From contig CALVBT010000011.1 in the NCBI GenBank assembly GCA_944325885.1, positions 1 through 46,511 on the forward strand: a stretch of 46,511 bases of DNA, in the 5' to 3' direction. The stretch comes from Candidatus Gastranaerophilales bacterium (lineage in GTDB: Bacteria; Cyanobacteriota; Vampirovibrionia; Gastranaerophilales; Gastranaerophilaceae). The notes under the pieces were generated by a model. The model saw nothing but the letters and a program-made list of their open reading frames with translations. It ran no database searches and was not told the origin of the DNA. Position numbers and translations under genes: made by a program. Position 1 is the stretch's first letter, and every line of letters begins with the position of its first letter. Below, piece by piece: positions 26,999 to 34,848 of this stretch.

Positions 26999-27200
26999 TT
27001 CATATAGTCAACTGACTCCGACCACTTATTGAACCTGTGCATTTGACAAGTCCATTTTGTTCAATAAGTCCGGCACAGGCAACAAGCGGAATCAGACGGG
27101 GCCTTGCCCCATGCGTAGTCCCACGTTCAGGGGGACGAAGCGTCTGATTTCAAGACAGTCCAAGGGGTCATTTTACAAGCTACAAGCGATACAGCCTCAG
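26999..27200 (+). repeat. Repeat copy with inserted 60-nt module, downstream of secY
   Basis: The copy starts CATATAGTCAACTGACTCCG. Complementary blocks then appear in interleaved order: CTTATTGAA (27025-27033), CCTGTGC (27034-27040), TTCAATAAG (27060-27068), GCACAGG (27073-27079). A 60-nt foldable module sits at 27090-27149, followed by GGGGTCATTTTACAAGCTACAAGCG and a CAGCCTCA end. An open frame runs through the second half of the repeat into the next gene. Confidence 0.85.
27090..27149 (+). ncRNA. Candidate structured RNA module, copy 1
   Basis: The closing stem is AATCAGAC / GTCTGATT, extendable by one pair. Inside are a hairpin GGGGC-CTT-GCCCC and a second hairpin with stem GTCCC (27118-27122) / GGGAC (27132-27136) and loop ACGTTCAG. 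The copy at 36173-36232 has the same length, closing stem, first hairpin and loop, but a wholly different second stem that still pairs. I do not recognise an RNA family. Whether it is transcribed is unknown. Confidence 0.55.
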
Positions 27201-27221
27201 GCACTATCTAAAACAAAAACA

Positions 27222-28967
27222 ATGATTGTCCACCCTATAACAACGAATTTTAATATACAAAAAAACTCCTCAATAGCACAAATCGCTCCTTCGAGATATT
27301 GTGCCTTCAAGTCTGTTCAAACATCAACCACAGGCGATTCTATAAAACTCTCCTCTTATCAACACAAATACGATATTGATTCCGCTTACAAAGATATTCA
27401 ACAAAAGCTCGAGGTAGTTTCCGGCAAAGACATTGAAAATTTAATAACAAAAATCAACAAAAATTTTCCCGACCTCAATAATGACGAAATCCTGACTATT
27501 ATGGACACACTGTCTGACTATAGCAGCTACGGGTCGATGAATAATATTGCAAAAAATTTGTACAACAACGATTTTTTAGGTGTCTACGACTTTGCACAGG
27601 AACTCAGCTACAAAACAATACGAATCAACACAAACACACCGAATGAACAAAATACCAACAACAGAACTCTAAAAATCCCCTCAAAACACCCTACACAGAC
27701 AATAACACAGGTACCAAAAGGTCTGGGTGTGCCGCTCGGGACGATTCTGGATTATTTGACCTTCGGCAAATATATAATGGATTTTAAAAGCAGAAAACTC
27801 GCACTTATTTTAGATGAAAACTCTATAAAACTGCTTCAAAATACAAAAAAAGCTTCGCCTGATTATTTCAAAACAGAATTCCTGAACAATGACACTTTTG
27901 TGCCTGTTTACATTGATAATTTTGAAAACTCCTACAATTTCTTAAATCAAGGAAAAACTTTTGAACAAGCAGCAATCTCTTTTATAAAAAAATATAAAAA
28001 CCTGAAAAGCAAAAACCCGAACCTGCCTCAGGAAAAAATTATTGATATAATTTTGAATTACAAAAACCTAAAAAATATTAAAGAACTGGGATTTTCTCCT
28101 CTAAGAATAAAGCCGCAAAAGCAGGAACCCCCAACGCCGGAAACAATCGCAAACAAACTTAACCCGCTCTTACCGGACAGAGAAACTTTTGAAAAAACCA
28201 TTAACAGCATAGCCAAAGACTCTAACCTTGAACAGGAGAAAACAAAGCAGCTTATATTCGGGTATCTCGATAAAAACCTTGCAATATATTCGCCTCACAC
28301 TTTGAGCAAAAAACTTATCGAACTGCATAAAAAAATTGTAAAATCAGCCGAAGAAAAAGGCTATCCCTCAAAAAACATTTACTATACGGTTCTTCATCCG
28401 AACAAGAGTTTCGGGCTTATTGCATACCAGTTTCAAAAAGCCAACAAAATTCCGGACGACAATATCATTTACTGGATAGGCTCCTGTCATCAGCCGAACA
28501 TAAACTTTGACCCGCCGGAAAAATCCACTATAGTAATCCTCGATGACTGTTTTATTTCCGGAAATACTGTAATGTATGAGATGCTAAACTATCAGCAGGA
28601 GGCTTTTTTCCTTAATGCAAACAAAAAAGATACAAACCTGATTTTTGCCTCTGTATTAGGGACAAATACAGCAAAAACAAGACTCGAAAACAATATAAAA
28701 CATGCAAAAAGAGAACAATTTGATACTGTAATAAACATTGACACAAAAAATACAAACTGGTCTGACAATATAAAAAAGCAAAGCGGTCTTTTTGATTTTT
28801 TGAAAATACTAAGAAAAGACACCCATCTTCTTGCGACAACAGCAGTTGTATTTCCGTATATGGGCAGCGATACAAACGCCCCGGGGCTGCGTAATTTTTT
28901 TAAACTCTTTGTCCCGAACCCGAACTACCTGCACAAGGAAGTATCAAAAGATGACTTTTTCGCATAA
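27222..28967 (+). CDS. Protein with phosphoribosyltransferase-like motif inserted in the ribosomal cluster
   Basis: From the ATG at 27222 the product has about 581 residues. The frame is open back to an ATG at 27057, but those 55 codons come from the dispersed repeat and are not counted; neither start has a clear ribosome site. Most of the protein is lysine/asparagine-rich and helical without a recognisable domain. Near residues 435-450 STIVILDDCFISGNTV closely matches the PRPP-binding loop of type I phosphoribosyltransferases (hydrophobic strand, DD, then T/S-G-x-T), preceded by a plausible core strand region. Substrate and activity are unknown. It lies between secY and infA, flanked by a repeat and by terminator-like hairpins, and reads like an insertion. 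Confidence 0.7.
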   Translation: MIVHPITTNFNIQKNSSIAQIAPSRYCAFKSVQTSTTGDSIKLSSYQHKYDIDSAYKDIQQKLEVVSGKDIENLITKINKNFPDLNNDEILTIMDTLSDYSSYGSMNNIAKNLYNNDFLGVYDFAQELSYKTIRINTNTPNEQNTNNRTLKIPSKHPTQTITQVPKGLGVPLGTILDYLTFGKYIMDFKSRKLALILDENSIKLLQNTKKASPDYFKTEFLNNDTFVPVYIDNFENSYNFLNQGKTFEQAAISFIKKYKNLKSKNPNLPQEKIIDIILNYKNLKNIKELGFSPLRIKPQKQEPPTPETIANKLNPLLPDRETFEKTINSIAKDSNLEQEKTKQLIFGYLDKNLAIYSPHTLSKKLIELHKKIVKSAEEKGYPSKNIYYTVLHPNKSFGLIAYQFQKANKIPDDNIIYWIGSCHQPNINFDPPEKSTIVILDDCFISGNTVMYEMLNYQQEAFFLNANKKDTNLIFASVLGTNTAKTRLENNIKHAKREQFDTVINIDTKNTNWSDNIKKQSGLFDFLKILRKDTHLLATTAVVFPYMGSDTNAPGLRNFFKLFVPNPNYLHKEVSKDDFFA

Positions 28968-28971
28968 AAAA

Positions 28972-28998
28972 AATGTTTGCAAAATCGTTGCAAACATT
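28972..28998. terminator. Terminator-like hairpin after the inserted gene
   Basis: AATGTTTGCAA and TTGCAAACATT form a perfect 11-bp stem with a 5-base loop, starting four bases after the stop codon. On the plus strand no T-run follows; the run of A before it makes a proper T-tail on the minus strand, so it is stronger as a leftward terminator. Confidence 0.5.
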
Positions 28999-29574
28999 AA
29001 ATAAACACGAGGATATTAAGAGAGAGAGAGAGTATATGGATAAAACTTTTGTCGTTTGAGTCTTTTTTAATTGATAAGTCAAACCAAATAATTTAAATAC
29101 CTTATTCTTTTTTCTTCCTTTAAATTTTTGATTTCCCTTACTCTTATATAAAGTATTTTTGTTTTTAAAAATTGCCTTATTAAAAAAAACTTTTTCTATT
29201 TTTTGTAATATTTGTTTACAATTGTGCAAAAAAGTATAACTTATGCGTGCAGCAAGGATTTTTGTTTTTATAACAATTAAACAATTAAAACATTAACATA
29301 ACTTTACATGAATCTTGAAAAAGCTTGTAACAACGGGCTATGAAACAATAGCAATTTTATTAAATATACCGCTATTTTAAATAAACAATCATTTCACATT
29401 TTCTAAAAAATTGCCCCAAATTTAATAAAATCAATAGAAAAAGCTTGCTAAGGATTTTTTAGCATGTACGATTAAAAAGGTGGGGCGTATTGTGTCAAAA
29501 GCACCTCGTTTTAATAAAAGAATTATAACGTATCCCCCCGCCGAAACACAATACTAACAACAAAAAGAGGTAAA
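28999..29574 (+). promoter_or_regulatory. AT-rich 5' region of the infA operon with possible structured leader
   Basis: This 576-base gap has no convincing gene. It contains a GA dinucleotide tract (29020-29034), long T-rich stretches, a TGCTAA-x6-TTAGCA hairpin near 29446-29465, and then GTATTGTGT (29487-29495) complementary to ACACAATAC (29546-29554), closing a loop that holds a C-rich run. The second arm ends 20 bases before the infA ATG, and AAAGAGG is the ribosome site. Because secY ends with a terminator, the infA operon promoter must lie here, but I cannot point to one pair of boxes. Confidence 0.4.
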
Positions 29575-29790
29575 ATGTCAAAAGACGTAATAGAATTTGA
29601 AGGAAAAATACTGGAATCTCTGCCTAACGCAATGTTCAGAGTAGAGCTTGAAAACGGACACGAAATTCTGGCTCATATTTCAGGAAAAATAAGAAAGAAT
29701 TTTATCAAAATTCTTCCGGGTGACAAAGTAAAAGTGGAAATGACACCTTACGACCTTTCCAGAGGAAGAATCACCTACAGACTCAAATAA
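29575..29790 (+). CDS. infA: Translation initiation factor IF-1
   Basis: The 71 residues form the complete OB-fold factor, with [51 protein letters not shown] and [11 protein letters not shown] at the end. IF-1 binds the ribosomal A site during initiation. AAAAGAGG precedes the ATG. It opens the second half of the ribosomal cluster. A short GC hairpin (AAAGC-TCCG-GCTTT, 29794-29807) followed by TT lies just after the stop and may be a weak attenuator. Confidence 0.97.
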   Translation: MSKDVIEFEGKILESLPNAMFRVELENGHEILAHISGKIRKNFIKILPGDKVKVEMTPYDLSRGRITYRLK

Positions 29791-29874
29791 TAAAGCTCCG
29801 GCTTTTTATATATAAATTGTTCCGCCTCTCGGGACATACGCGGCAAAAATCAAACACTAGATAAGGAAAAAACA

Positions 29875-29988
29875 ATGAAAGTAAGAGCATCAGTTAAAAA
29901 AATGTGCAAAGACTGTAAATTCATCAGAAGAAGAGGAAGAATCACAGTTATTTGCAAAAACCCAAAACACAAACAAAGACAAGGCTAG
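29875..29988 (+). CDS. rpmJ: 50S ribosomal protein L36
   Basis: A 37-residue protein: [20 protein letters not shown] followed by [17 protein letters not shown]. The zinc-binding set C11, C14, C27 and H32 is complete (C+ type L36). TAAGGAAAAAACA precedes the ATG. The stop TAG (29986-29988) is immediately followed by CGGATTTC, the start of the first GC-rich spacer element. Confidence 0.96.
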   Translation: MKVRASVKKMCKDCKFIRRRGRITVICKNPKHKQRQG

Positions 29989-30106
29989 CGGATTTCTGGA
30001 CGGGCGCCGTGCGAGCAAAGCGAACCCAGCCCGGAGTGCGAAGCACGAAGTGAACGATTGCGCAGCAAAGTGAACGGCAGTGCTGAGCGAGAAAGAAATC
30101 CAAGAG
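29987..30106 (+). other. Stop-codon-abutting GC-rich spacer element 1 (rpmJ-rpsM)
   Basis: The spacer begins AGCGGATTTC within the rpmJ stop codon and ends GAAATCCAAGA. GGATTTC (29990-29996) and GAAATCC (30095-30101) pair perfectly and would close the element. Inside are GGGC...GCCC, GTGC-GAA-GCAC and TTGC-GCA-GCAA hairpins. The GC content is far above the neighbouring intergenic DNA. It shares its start and end with elements after rpsM and rpsK. Family unknown. Confidence 0.6.
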
Positions 30107-30192
30107 AATAGATTTTGTGCAGCAAAAACTCCACAGGAGCAAAAGGCTTACAAAATATAAAAACAATCACTAAGTAAACATAAGGAGAAACA

Positions 30193-30558
30193 ATGGCAAG
30201 ATTGGCAGGGGTTGATTTACCCCGTAACAAAAGAATGATAATCGCTCTAACCTATATCTACGGTATAGGCCCTACTCGTTCTGCTAAAATCTTAGAAGCC
30301 TGCGGAATTTCACAGGATTTGAGAACAGACGACCTCACAGATGACGATATCAAAAAATTAAGAAACGAACTCACAAATTACCACATCGAAGGTGACTTGA
30401 GAAGAGAAGAATCTCTTAACATCAAGAGATTGTCAGAAATCAACTCTTACAGAGGAATGCGTCACAGAAGAAAACTCCCTGCAAGAGGACAAAGAACAAA
30501 AACTAACGCAAGAACAAGACGCGGTAAAAAAACAGGCCCGGTAAGTAAGAAAAAATAG
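30193..30558 (+). CDS. rpsM: 30S ribosomal protein S13
   Basis: The complete 121-residue S13 has [34 protein letters not shown], a helix-two-turn-helix RNA-binding part, and the conserved [25 protein letters not shown](R)GK tail. It contacts the 16S head and the P-site tRNA. TAAGGAGAAACA is a strong ribosome site. The stop TAG is followed at once by CGGATTTG, the second spacer element. Confidence 0.97.
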   Translation: MARLAGVDLPRNKRMIIALTYIYGIGPTRSAKILEACGISQDLRTDDLTDDDIKKLRNELTNYHIEGDLRREESLNIKRLSEINSYRGMRHRRKLPARGQRTKTNARTRRGKKTGPVSKKK

Positions 30559-30749
30559 CGGATTTGCGGACGGACGAAACGACAGAATGGAGTAAGTCCG
30601 GAAAGCGAAGCTCGAAGCGAAAGAAGGTAAAACCAAAAGAGCGACAGAGCTGAGCGCAAAGCAAATTCAAGACAGCGGATTACGTGAGGACACGAGGCTG
30701 TCCTTGTGAGTCAGAAACACACTTTTGACGAACTAAAGTAATCCAAAAC
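30557..30749 (+). other. Stop-codon-abutting GC-rich spacer element 2 (rpsM-rpsK), double
   Basis: Two closing pairs are visible. GGATTTG (30560-30566) pairs with CAAATTC (30662-30668) through one G-U pair; GGATTA (30677-30682) pairs with TAATCC (30739-30744). The first part contains AGC-GAA-GCT type hairpins, the second AGGAC-...-GTCCT. AGCGGATT occurs at the start of both parts and ATCCAAAA or ATTCAAGA at the ends. It appears to be a tandem pair of the same element as in the rpmJ and rpsK spacers. Confidence 0.6.
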
Positions 30750-30791
30750 CGGATTAAGTTATAACAAGAGAAATAATTAAAGGATATAAAA

Positions 30792-31178
30792 ATGGCAAGA
30801 CCAATAAAAACAAAAAAGAAAGAAAAAAAGAATGTATTGCAGGGTGTTGTTCACATCCAGTCAACATTTAACAATACAATCGTAACTTCTTGCGATACTC
30901 AGGGTAATGCTATTGCATGGGCATCAGCAGGCGGCTGCGGCTTCAAAGGTGCAAGAAAAGGCACTCCGTTTGCAGCACAATCTGCAGCAGCTCAGGTAGC
31001 TAAAAAATCAGTTGACCAAGGAATGAAAAAAGTAGAAGTATACATCAAAGGACCTGGTTCAGGCCGTGAAACAGCTATCAGAGCTATTCAGGCAGCAGGC
31101 CTTGAAATTACATTAATCAAGGACGTAACACCTATCCCTCACAACGGATGCCGTCCGCCTAAGAAGAGAAGGGTATAG
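30792..31178 (+). CDS. rpsK: 30S ribosomal protein S11
   Basis: The complete 128-residue S11 has [46 protein letters not shown]-type core sequence and the conserved C-terminal [18 protein letters not shown]. It sits on the small-subunit platform. AAAGGATATAAAA precedes the ATG. The stop TAG is followed directly by CGGATTTT, the third spacer element. Confidence 0.97.
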   Translation: MARPIKTKKKEKKNVLQGVVHIQSTFNNTIVTSCDTQGNAIAWASAGGCGFKGARKGTPFAAQSAAAQVAKKSVDQGMKKVEVYIKGPGSGRETAIRAIQAAGLEITLIKDVTPIPHNGCRPPKKRRV

Positions 31179-31326
31179 CGGATTTTGAACGGCTGTGGAG
31201 CCGGCCCCGCCCCCGCAATGGAAGGGGAAGCGAACAGCCATGCGAACAAGGTTCGTGAAGTGAAAATTTTTAGAATAAAAATTTGAAACGGAATTCAAAA
31301 CCTTGTGAGCGTCAATAATCCAAGAC
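31177..31326 (+). other. Stop-codon-abutting GC-rich spacer element 3 (rpsK-rpsD)
   Basis: GGATT (31180-31184) and AATCC (31317-31321) close the element, which starts AGCGGATT and ends AATCCAAGA. Inside are CGGCTGT...ACAGCC, a C-run against AGGGG, CGAAC-AAG-GTTCG, AAGGTT...AACCTT, and AAATTTTTA-GAA-TAAAAATTT. Together these give a heavily foldable 145-nt spacer. Its interior sequence is not similar to elements 1 and 2, but its ends are. Confidence 0.6.
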
Positions 31327-31379
31327 AAAAACTCTTTTTAACAAGTAAAGTAAAATTAAGAAAGACAAAGGAGTCAAAA

Positions 31380-31979
31380 TTGGCTAAATATACAGGACCT
31401 TCAAATAAATTATTCCGTAACTTCGGTGTAACGGATTTATCTAACAGAAAGTTGGTTTCTTCTTTAAGACAGACTGCTTCAGGTCAGCATGGTGCTGCTA
31501 GAAAAAAACTTTCTGACTATGCAATTCACTTAAACGAAAAACAAAAAATCAGACTTACATACCTCGTAAGCGAAAAACAGTTTGCAAAATACTACAACAA
31601 AGCTGCTAGAACAAAAGGCGTTACAGGTACAGTTCTTTTACAGTTCTTAGAAAGAAGACTGGACAACACATTGTTCAGAGCAGGTTTTGCAACAACAAGA
31701 AAACAGGCAAGACAAATCGTAAACCACGGTCACGTGCTTGTTAACGGCAAAAAAGTTGATATTCCATCATACCTAGTTAAAGCAGGCGACGAAATCACTA
31801 TCAAATCAAAAAGTGCTGATTTCGTAAAATCCGTTATGGAACCGCTGGATGTAGCAGCTCCTCAATGGATGACAGTTGACGCTAATGCTCAAAAAATTGT
31901 ATTCGACAGAATTCCTGAAAGAGAAGAACTCGACCCAGAATTCAAAGAACAACTCGTTATTGAGTACTACTCAAAATAA
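31380..31979 (+). CDS. rpsD: 30S ribosomal protein S4, TTG start
   Basis: The start is TTG at 31380 ([17 protein letters not shown]), placed seven bases after AAAGGAG; this gives 199 residues, the normal S4 length. An upstream in-frame GTG at 31305 would add 25 residues unlike S4. The core S4 domain is intact: [43 protein letters not shown]4 starts 30S assembly and in other bacteria represses its own operon. It lies between rpsK and rpoA, as in Proteobacteria. Confidence 0.96.
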   Translation: MAKYTGPSNKLFRNFGVTDLSNRKLVSSLRQTASGQHGAARKKLSDYAIHLNEKQKIRLTYLVSEKQFAKYYNKAARTKGVTGTVLLQFLERRLDNTLFRAGFATTRKQARQIVNHGHVLVNGKKVDIPSYLVKAGDEITIKSKSADFVKSVMEPLDVAAPQWMTVDANAQKIVFDRIPEREELDPEFKEQLVIEYYSK

Positions 31980-31987
31980 TCCCATAA

Positions 31988-32000
31988 AGGGCAGACGCCC
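31988..32000 (+). other. Short hairpin between rpsD and rpoA
   Basis: GGGC-AGAC-GCCC, followed by TGAGGCAAGGCG, lies 10 bases after the rpsD stop. No T-run follows. It may stabilise or process the message. Confidence 0.35.
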
Positions 32001-32071
32001 TGAGGCAAGGCGAGTATTAATCGCACAAACCACATTAGATTCCGAATAACTTACAATTAGGAGAAAAACAG

Positions 32072-33058
32072 ATGGAATTAAAAATTAAAAACGTAACAAC
32101 AACAACCGGTTCTGACGGGTCACAATACGGTAAATTCGTAATCGAACCGTTAGAAAGAGGATTTGGTAACACAATCGGAAACGCTTTAAGACGTGTATTG
32201 TTGTCTTCTTTGGAAGGTGCAGCAGTTACTGCAGTAAGAATCGAAGGTATCACACACGAATATACAGCTATCCCGGGTATTGTTGAAGACGTTATTGATA
32301 TAATGTTGAATCTTAAAGGTATGGTTGTAAAAACAGATTCTAAAGAACCACAACAGTTAAGATTAGACATAGACAAACCGGGTCCGGTTCTTGCTTCTGA
32401 CATTCAGCTCCCTGCAGGTGTAAAAATTGTTAACCCTGACTGGTTGATTTGTACAGTAGCAGAAGGCGGCTCTATCCACGCAGATATCGTTGTTGAAACA
32501 GGCAAAGGATACATTGCTCACGATGTATTGAAAAACAACAACGGTGCTATGCCTATTGATATGCTCCCGATTGATGCAACATTTATGCCTATCAAACGTG
32601 TAAGCTACAATGTAGAAAACACTCGTGTAGGCGATGTTACAGACTTCGACAAATTGAACCTCGAAATCTGGTCAAACGGCTCTATCGATGTAAACGTTGC
32701 ACTTTCACAGGCAGCAAACATCTTGATTGAACACTTTATGCAAATTGCAGCTATTACAGGCACACCTGTTATCACTGTACCTCAGGCTGCAGCTGTTATT
32801 GAGGAAGAAGAAGTTGCTGATGCAAATACTCCTTCTATTTCAATCGAAGATTTGGAACTGTCTGTAAGAGCTTACAACTGCTTGAAAAGAGCAAGCATCA
32901 ACAATATGGCAGAACTGCTCAAAAAATCAGAACACGATTTGTTGAACATCAAAAACTTCGGCAAAAAATCTTCTGATGAAGTTATCGAAAAATTGCACCA
33001 GTTTGGTTTAGACCTTATGCCTAATCCGGAAGGTGTAGACATGGACGAACTCGTGTAG
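32072..33058 (+). CDS. rpoA: RNA polymerase alpha subunit
   Basis: The 328 residues comprise the N-terminal assembly domain (YGKFVIEPLERGFGNTIGNALRRVLLSSLEG, PIDATFMPIKRVSYNVENTRVG), a linker rich in E, A and V (about 240-255) and the C-terminal domain (ISIEDLELSVRAYNCLKRASINNMAELLKKSEHDLLNIKNFGKKS-type), which binds UP elements and activators. AATTAGGAGAAAAACAG is a strong ribosome site. It is followed by rplQ after 48 bases. Confidence 0.98.
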   Translation: MELKIKNVTTTTGSDGSQYGKFVIEPLERGFGNTIGNALRRVLLSSLEGAAVTAVRIEGITHEYTAIPGIVEDVIDIMLNLKGMVVKTDSKEPQQLRLDIDKPGPVLASDIQLPAGVKIVNPDWLICTVAEGGSIHADIVVETGKGYIAHDVLKNNNGAMPIDMLPIDATFMPIKRVSYNVENTRVGDVTDFDKLNLEIWSNGSIDVNVALSQAANILIEHFMQIAAITGTPVITVPQAAAVIEEEEVADANTPSISIEDLELSVRAYNCLKRASINNMAELLKKSEHDLLNIKNFGKKSSDEVIEKLHQFGLDLMPNPEGVDMDELV

Positions 33059-33106
33059 TGAGTCTTAAAAAAGAAAGTACATTATAATAAATAAGGACAT
33101 AAAAAA

Positions 33107-33544
33107 ATGAGACACCAGTCTAAAAAACATCACTTAGGAAAAGCACAAGACCAGAGAAATGCCTTGTTGCGTTCTTTAGCGACTGAACTTATTTTGCACG
33201 GTGAAATAAAAACTACTATGGCTAGAGCAAAAGCTCTCAAACCTTATGCAGAAAACATCATCACACTTGCAAAACAAGGCACTCTTCACTCCAGAAGATT
33301 GGCTGCAAAATTCATTTTTGACAAAGAAACCGGCAAATTCATGAATTTTGAAACAGGCGAAGTTCTGGAAGGCGTAGAAAAAGCAGATAAAGAAAAGAAA
33401 GCCGTTGCACAAACTATCTTGAGAAAACTCTTCTCAGAAACAGGCAAAAAATATGCCAACAGAAACGGCGGTTACACAAGAATCTACAGAATGCCACCAA
33501 GACGCGGCGATGCTGCTGAAATGGCGCTGATTCAGTTGGTGTAA
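33107..33544 (+). CDS. rplQ: 50S ribosomal protein L17
   Basis: A 145-residue L17 with MRHQSKKHHLGKAQDQRNALLRSLATELILHGEIKTTMARAKALK and the C-terminal NGGYTRIYRMPPRRGDAAEMALIQLV. Relative to the ~120-residue form there is a central insertion around residues 70-95 (GKFMNFETGEVLEGVEKADKEK). It follows rpoA as usual. Confidence 0.97.
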   Translation: MRHQSKKHHLGKAQDQRNALLRSLATELILHGEIKTTMARAKALKPYAENIITLAKQGTLHSRRLAAKFIFDKETGKFMNFETGEVLEGVEKADKEKKAVAQTILRKLFSETGKKYANRNGGYTRIYRMPPRRGDAAEMALIQLV

Positions 33545-33565
33545 CAAAACCTCTGCGGAGTTAAA

Positions 33566-34369
33566 ATGCCGAAGTATTCAATGGTAATAGAATATATCGG
33601 AACCAACTACGCAGGCTCTCAGATACAGCCGAACCAAACGACTGTCCAATCTGAAATTGAAAAAGCACTTTGTACATTGATAGGGGAAAGCGGTTTGCCT
33701 CAGAGCAAACCCGCAAAACTCCCCAGATTAATAAAAACAATATTCTCAGGAAGAACAGATGCAGGCGTACACGCTCTGGGGCAGGTTGTCCATTTTGAAA
33801 GTGAAAAACCGATTGTTGCTTCAAAGTTTTTAAACTCGATGAACGGACTTTTGCCTGATGATATTAGTGTAAAATCGGTCAGCGAAGTTGACGAACACTT
33901 TCACGCACAGCTGAGTGCAAGATACCGTGTTTATCAATATCGTATAGCCAACCGCAGCCAGCGTTCTGTCTGGGACGGTCATTCTCTTCTGGTTCGAGAA
34001 CCATTAGACCTTGAGAGGATGAACAAGGGTCTTTCTTATTTAATCGGAGAACACGATTTTACTTCGTTTAAGTCAGCAAAGACCGAAAACCCCGCAAAAG
34101 ATTGTATTGTCTACAAGGCTCATTGCACAAAATCAGGTGACTTTATCATTATCGAAATTGCAGCAAACAGATTCTTGTACAATATGGTCAGGACGATTGT
34201 CGGAACCTTGTTGTTGATAGAACACAATAAATTAGAACCCGAATTTATGAAAGAAGTTCTTGAGGCAAAGGACAGAACAAAAGCGGGTCCCACGATTAGC
34301 CCTGACGGGCTTTGCCTTATGGAAGTGGGCTACAGTGATTTTTTTGAACAACAAAAAAATCCGCACTAA
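33566..34369 (+). CDS. truA: tRNA pseudouridine synthase A
   Basis: The 267-residue enzyme makes pseudouridine at tRNA positions 38-40. The catalytic aspartate lies in SGRTDAGVHALGQVVHF (around residue 66). YRVYQYRIANRSQRSVWDGHSLLV and ANRFLYNMVRTIVGTLL are further family motifs. It sits between rplQ and rplM, a neighbour order seen in Cyanobacteria and Firmicutes. It is probably co-transcribed, being 21 bases after rplQ. Confidence 0.96.
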   Translation: MPKYSMVIEYIGTNYAGSQIQPNQTTVQSEIEKALCTLIGESGLPQSKPAKLPRLIKTIFSGRTDAGVHALGQVVHFESEKPIVASKFLNSMNGLLPDDISVKSVSEVDEHFHAQLSARYRVYQYRIANRSQRSVWDGHSLLVREPLDLERMNKGLSYLIGEHDFTSFKSAKTENPAKDCIVYKAHCTKSGDFIIIEIAANRFLYNMVRTIVGTLLLIEHNKLEPEFMKEVLEAKDRTKAGPTISPDGLCLMEVGYSDFFEQQKNPH

Positions 34370-34410
34370 TCAGACAAGTAACCATATTAAATAAAAAGGA
34401 AAACTGAAAG

Positions 34411-34848
34411 ATGAAAACATATTCAGCAAAACCTCTTGAAGTTGAAAGAAAATGGTACATAATCGATGCCGAAGGTAAAACTCTGGGCAGATTGGCTACT
34501 GTTTGCGCAAACTTGTTAAGAGGAAAATTAAAACCTGAATACACACCTCACGTTGACACAGGTGACTTTGTTATCGTCATCAACGCTGACAAAATTCAGG
34601 TTACAGGCAACAAAGAAACAGACAAAATCTACTACCACCACACAATGTATCCGGGCGGATTGAAATCAATTTCTTTCAAAGATTTGATGAAAAAAGACCC
34701 TACAAAAGCTATCGAAAAAGCTGTTAAGGGTATGCTTCCGCACAATACTTTAGGTGCGCAGCAGTTTACAAAATTGAAAGTTTACGCAGGTGCTGAACAT
34801 CCGCACGAAGCTCAAAAACCTGTAGTTTACGAAATGGAGGTTAAATAA
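34411..34848 (+). CDS. rplM: 50S ribosomal protein L13
   Basis: A full-length 145-residue L13 with [49 protein letters not shown] and [13 protein letters not shown]. It is an early assembly protein of the large subunit. AAAAGGAAAACTGAAAG precedes the ATG. Its stop codon overlaps the rpsI start codon (TAATG), so translation is coupled. Confidence 0.97.
   Translation: MKTYSAKPLEVERKWYIIDAEGKTLGRLATVCANLLRGKLKPEYTPHVDTGDFVIVINADKIQVTGNKETDKIYYHHTMYPGGLKSISFKDLMKKDPTKAIEKAVKGMLPHNTLGAQQFTKLKVYAGAEHPHEAQKPVVYEMEVK

Noticed and set aside
27007-27079. Simple H-type pseudoknot in the repeat
   Set aside because: The block order allows it, but joining segments of 0 and 4 nt are too short for helices of 7 and 9 bp. 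Reported instead as interleaved, probably alternative pairings.
27057-27221. In-frame N-terminal extension of the phosphoribosyltransferase-like protein
   Set aside because: These 55 codons are repeat DNA shared with other intergenic sites, without a ribosome site. The ATG at 27222 was preferred, with the extension kept as a possibility.
29948-30166. Minus-strand open frame across the rpmJ-rpsM spacer
   Set aside because: It overlaps rpmJ and exists because of the GC-rich spacer composition. The product is a cysteine/leucine-rich string with no family resemblance and no ribosome site.
31305-31379. Upstream GTG start for rpsD
   Set aside because: It would add 25 residues unlike S4, whereas the TTG at 31380 follows AAAGGAG at good spacing and gives the standard S4 N terminus.
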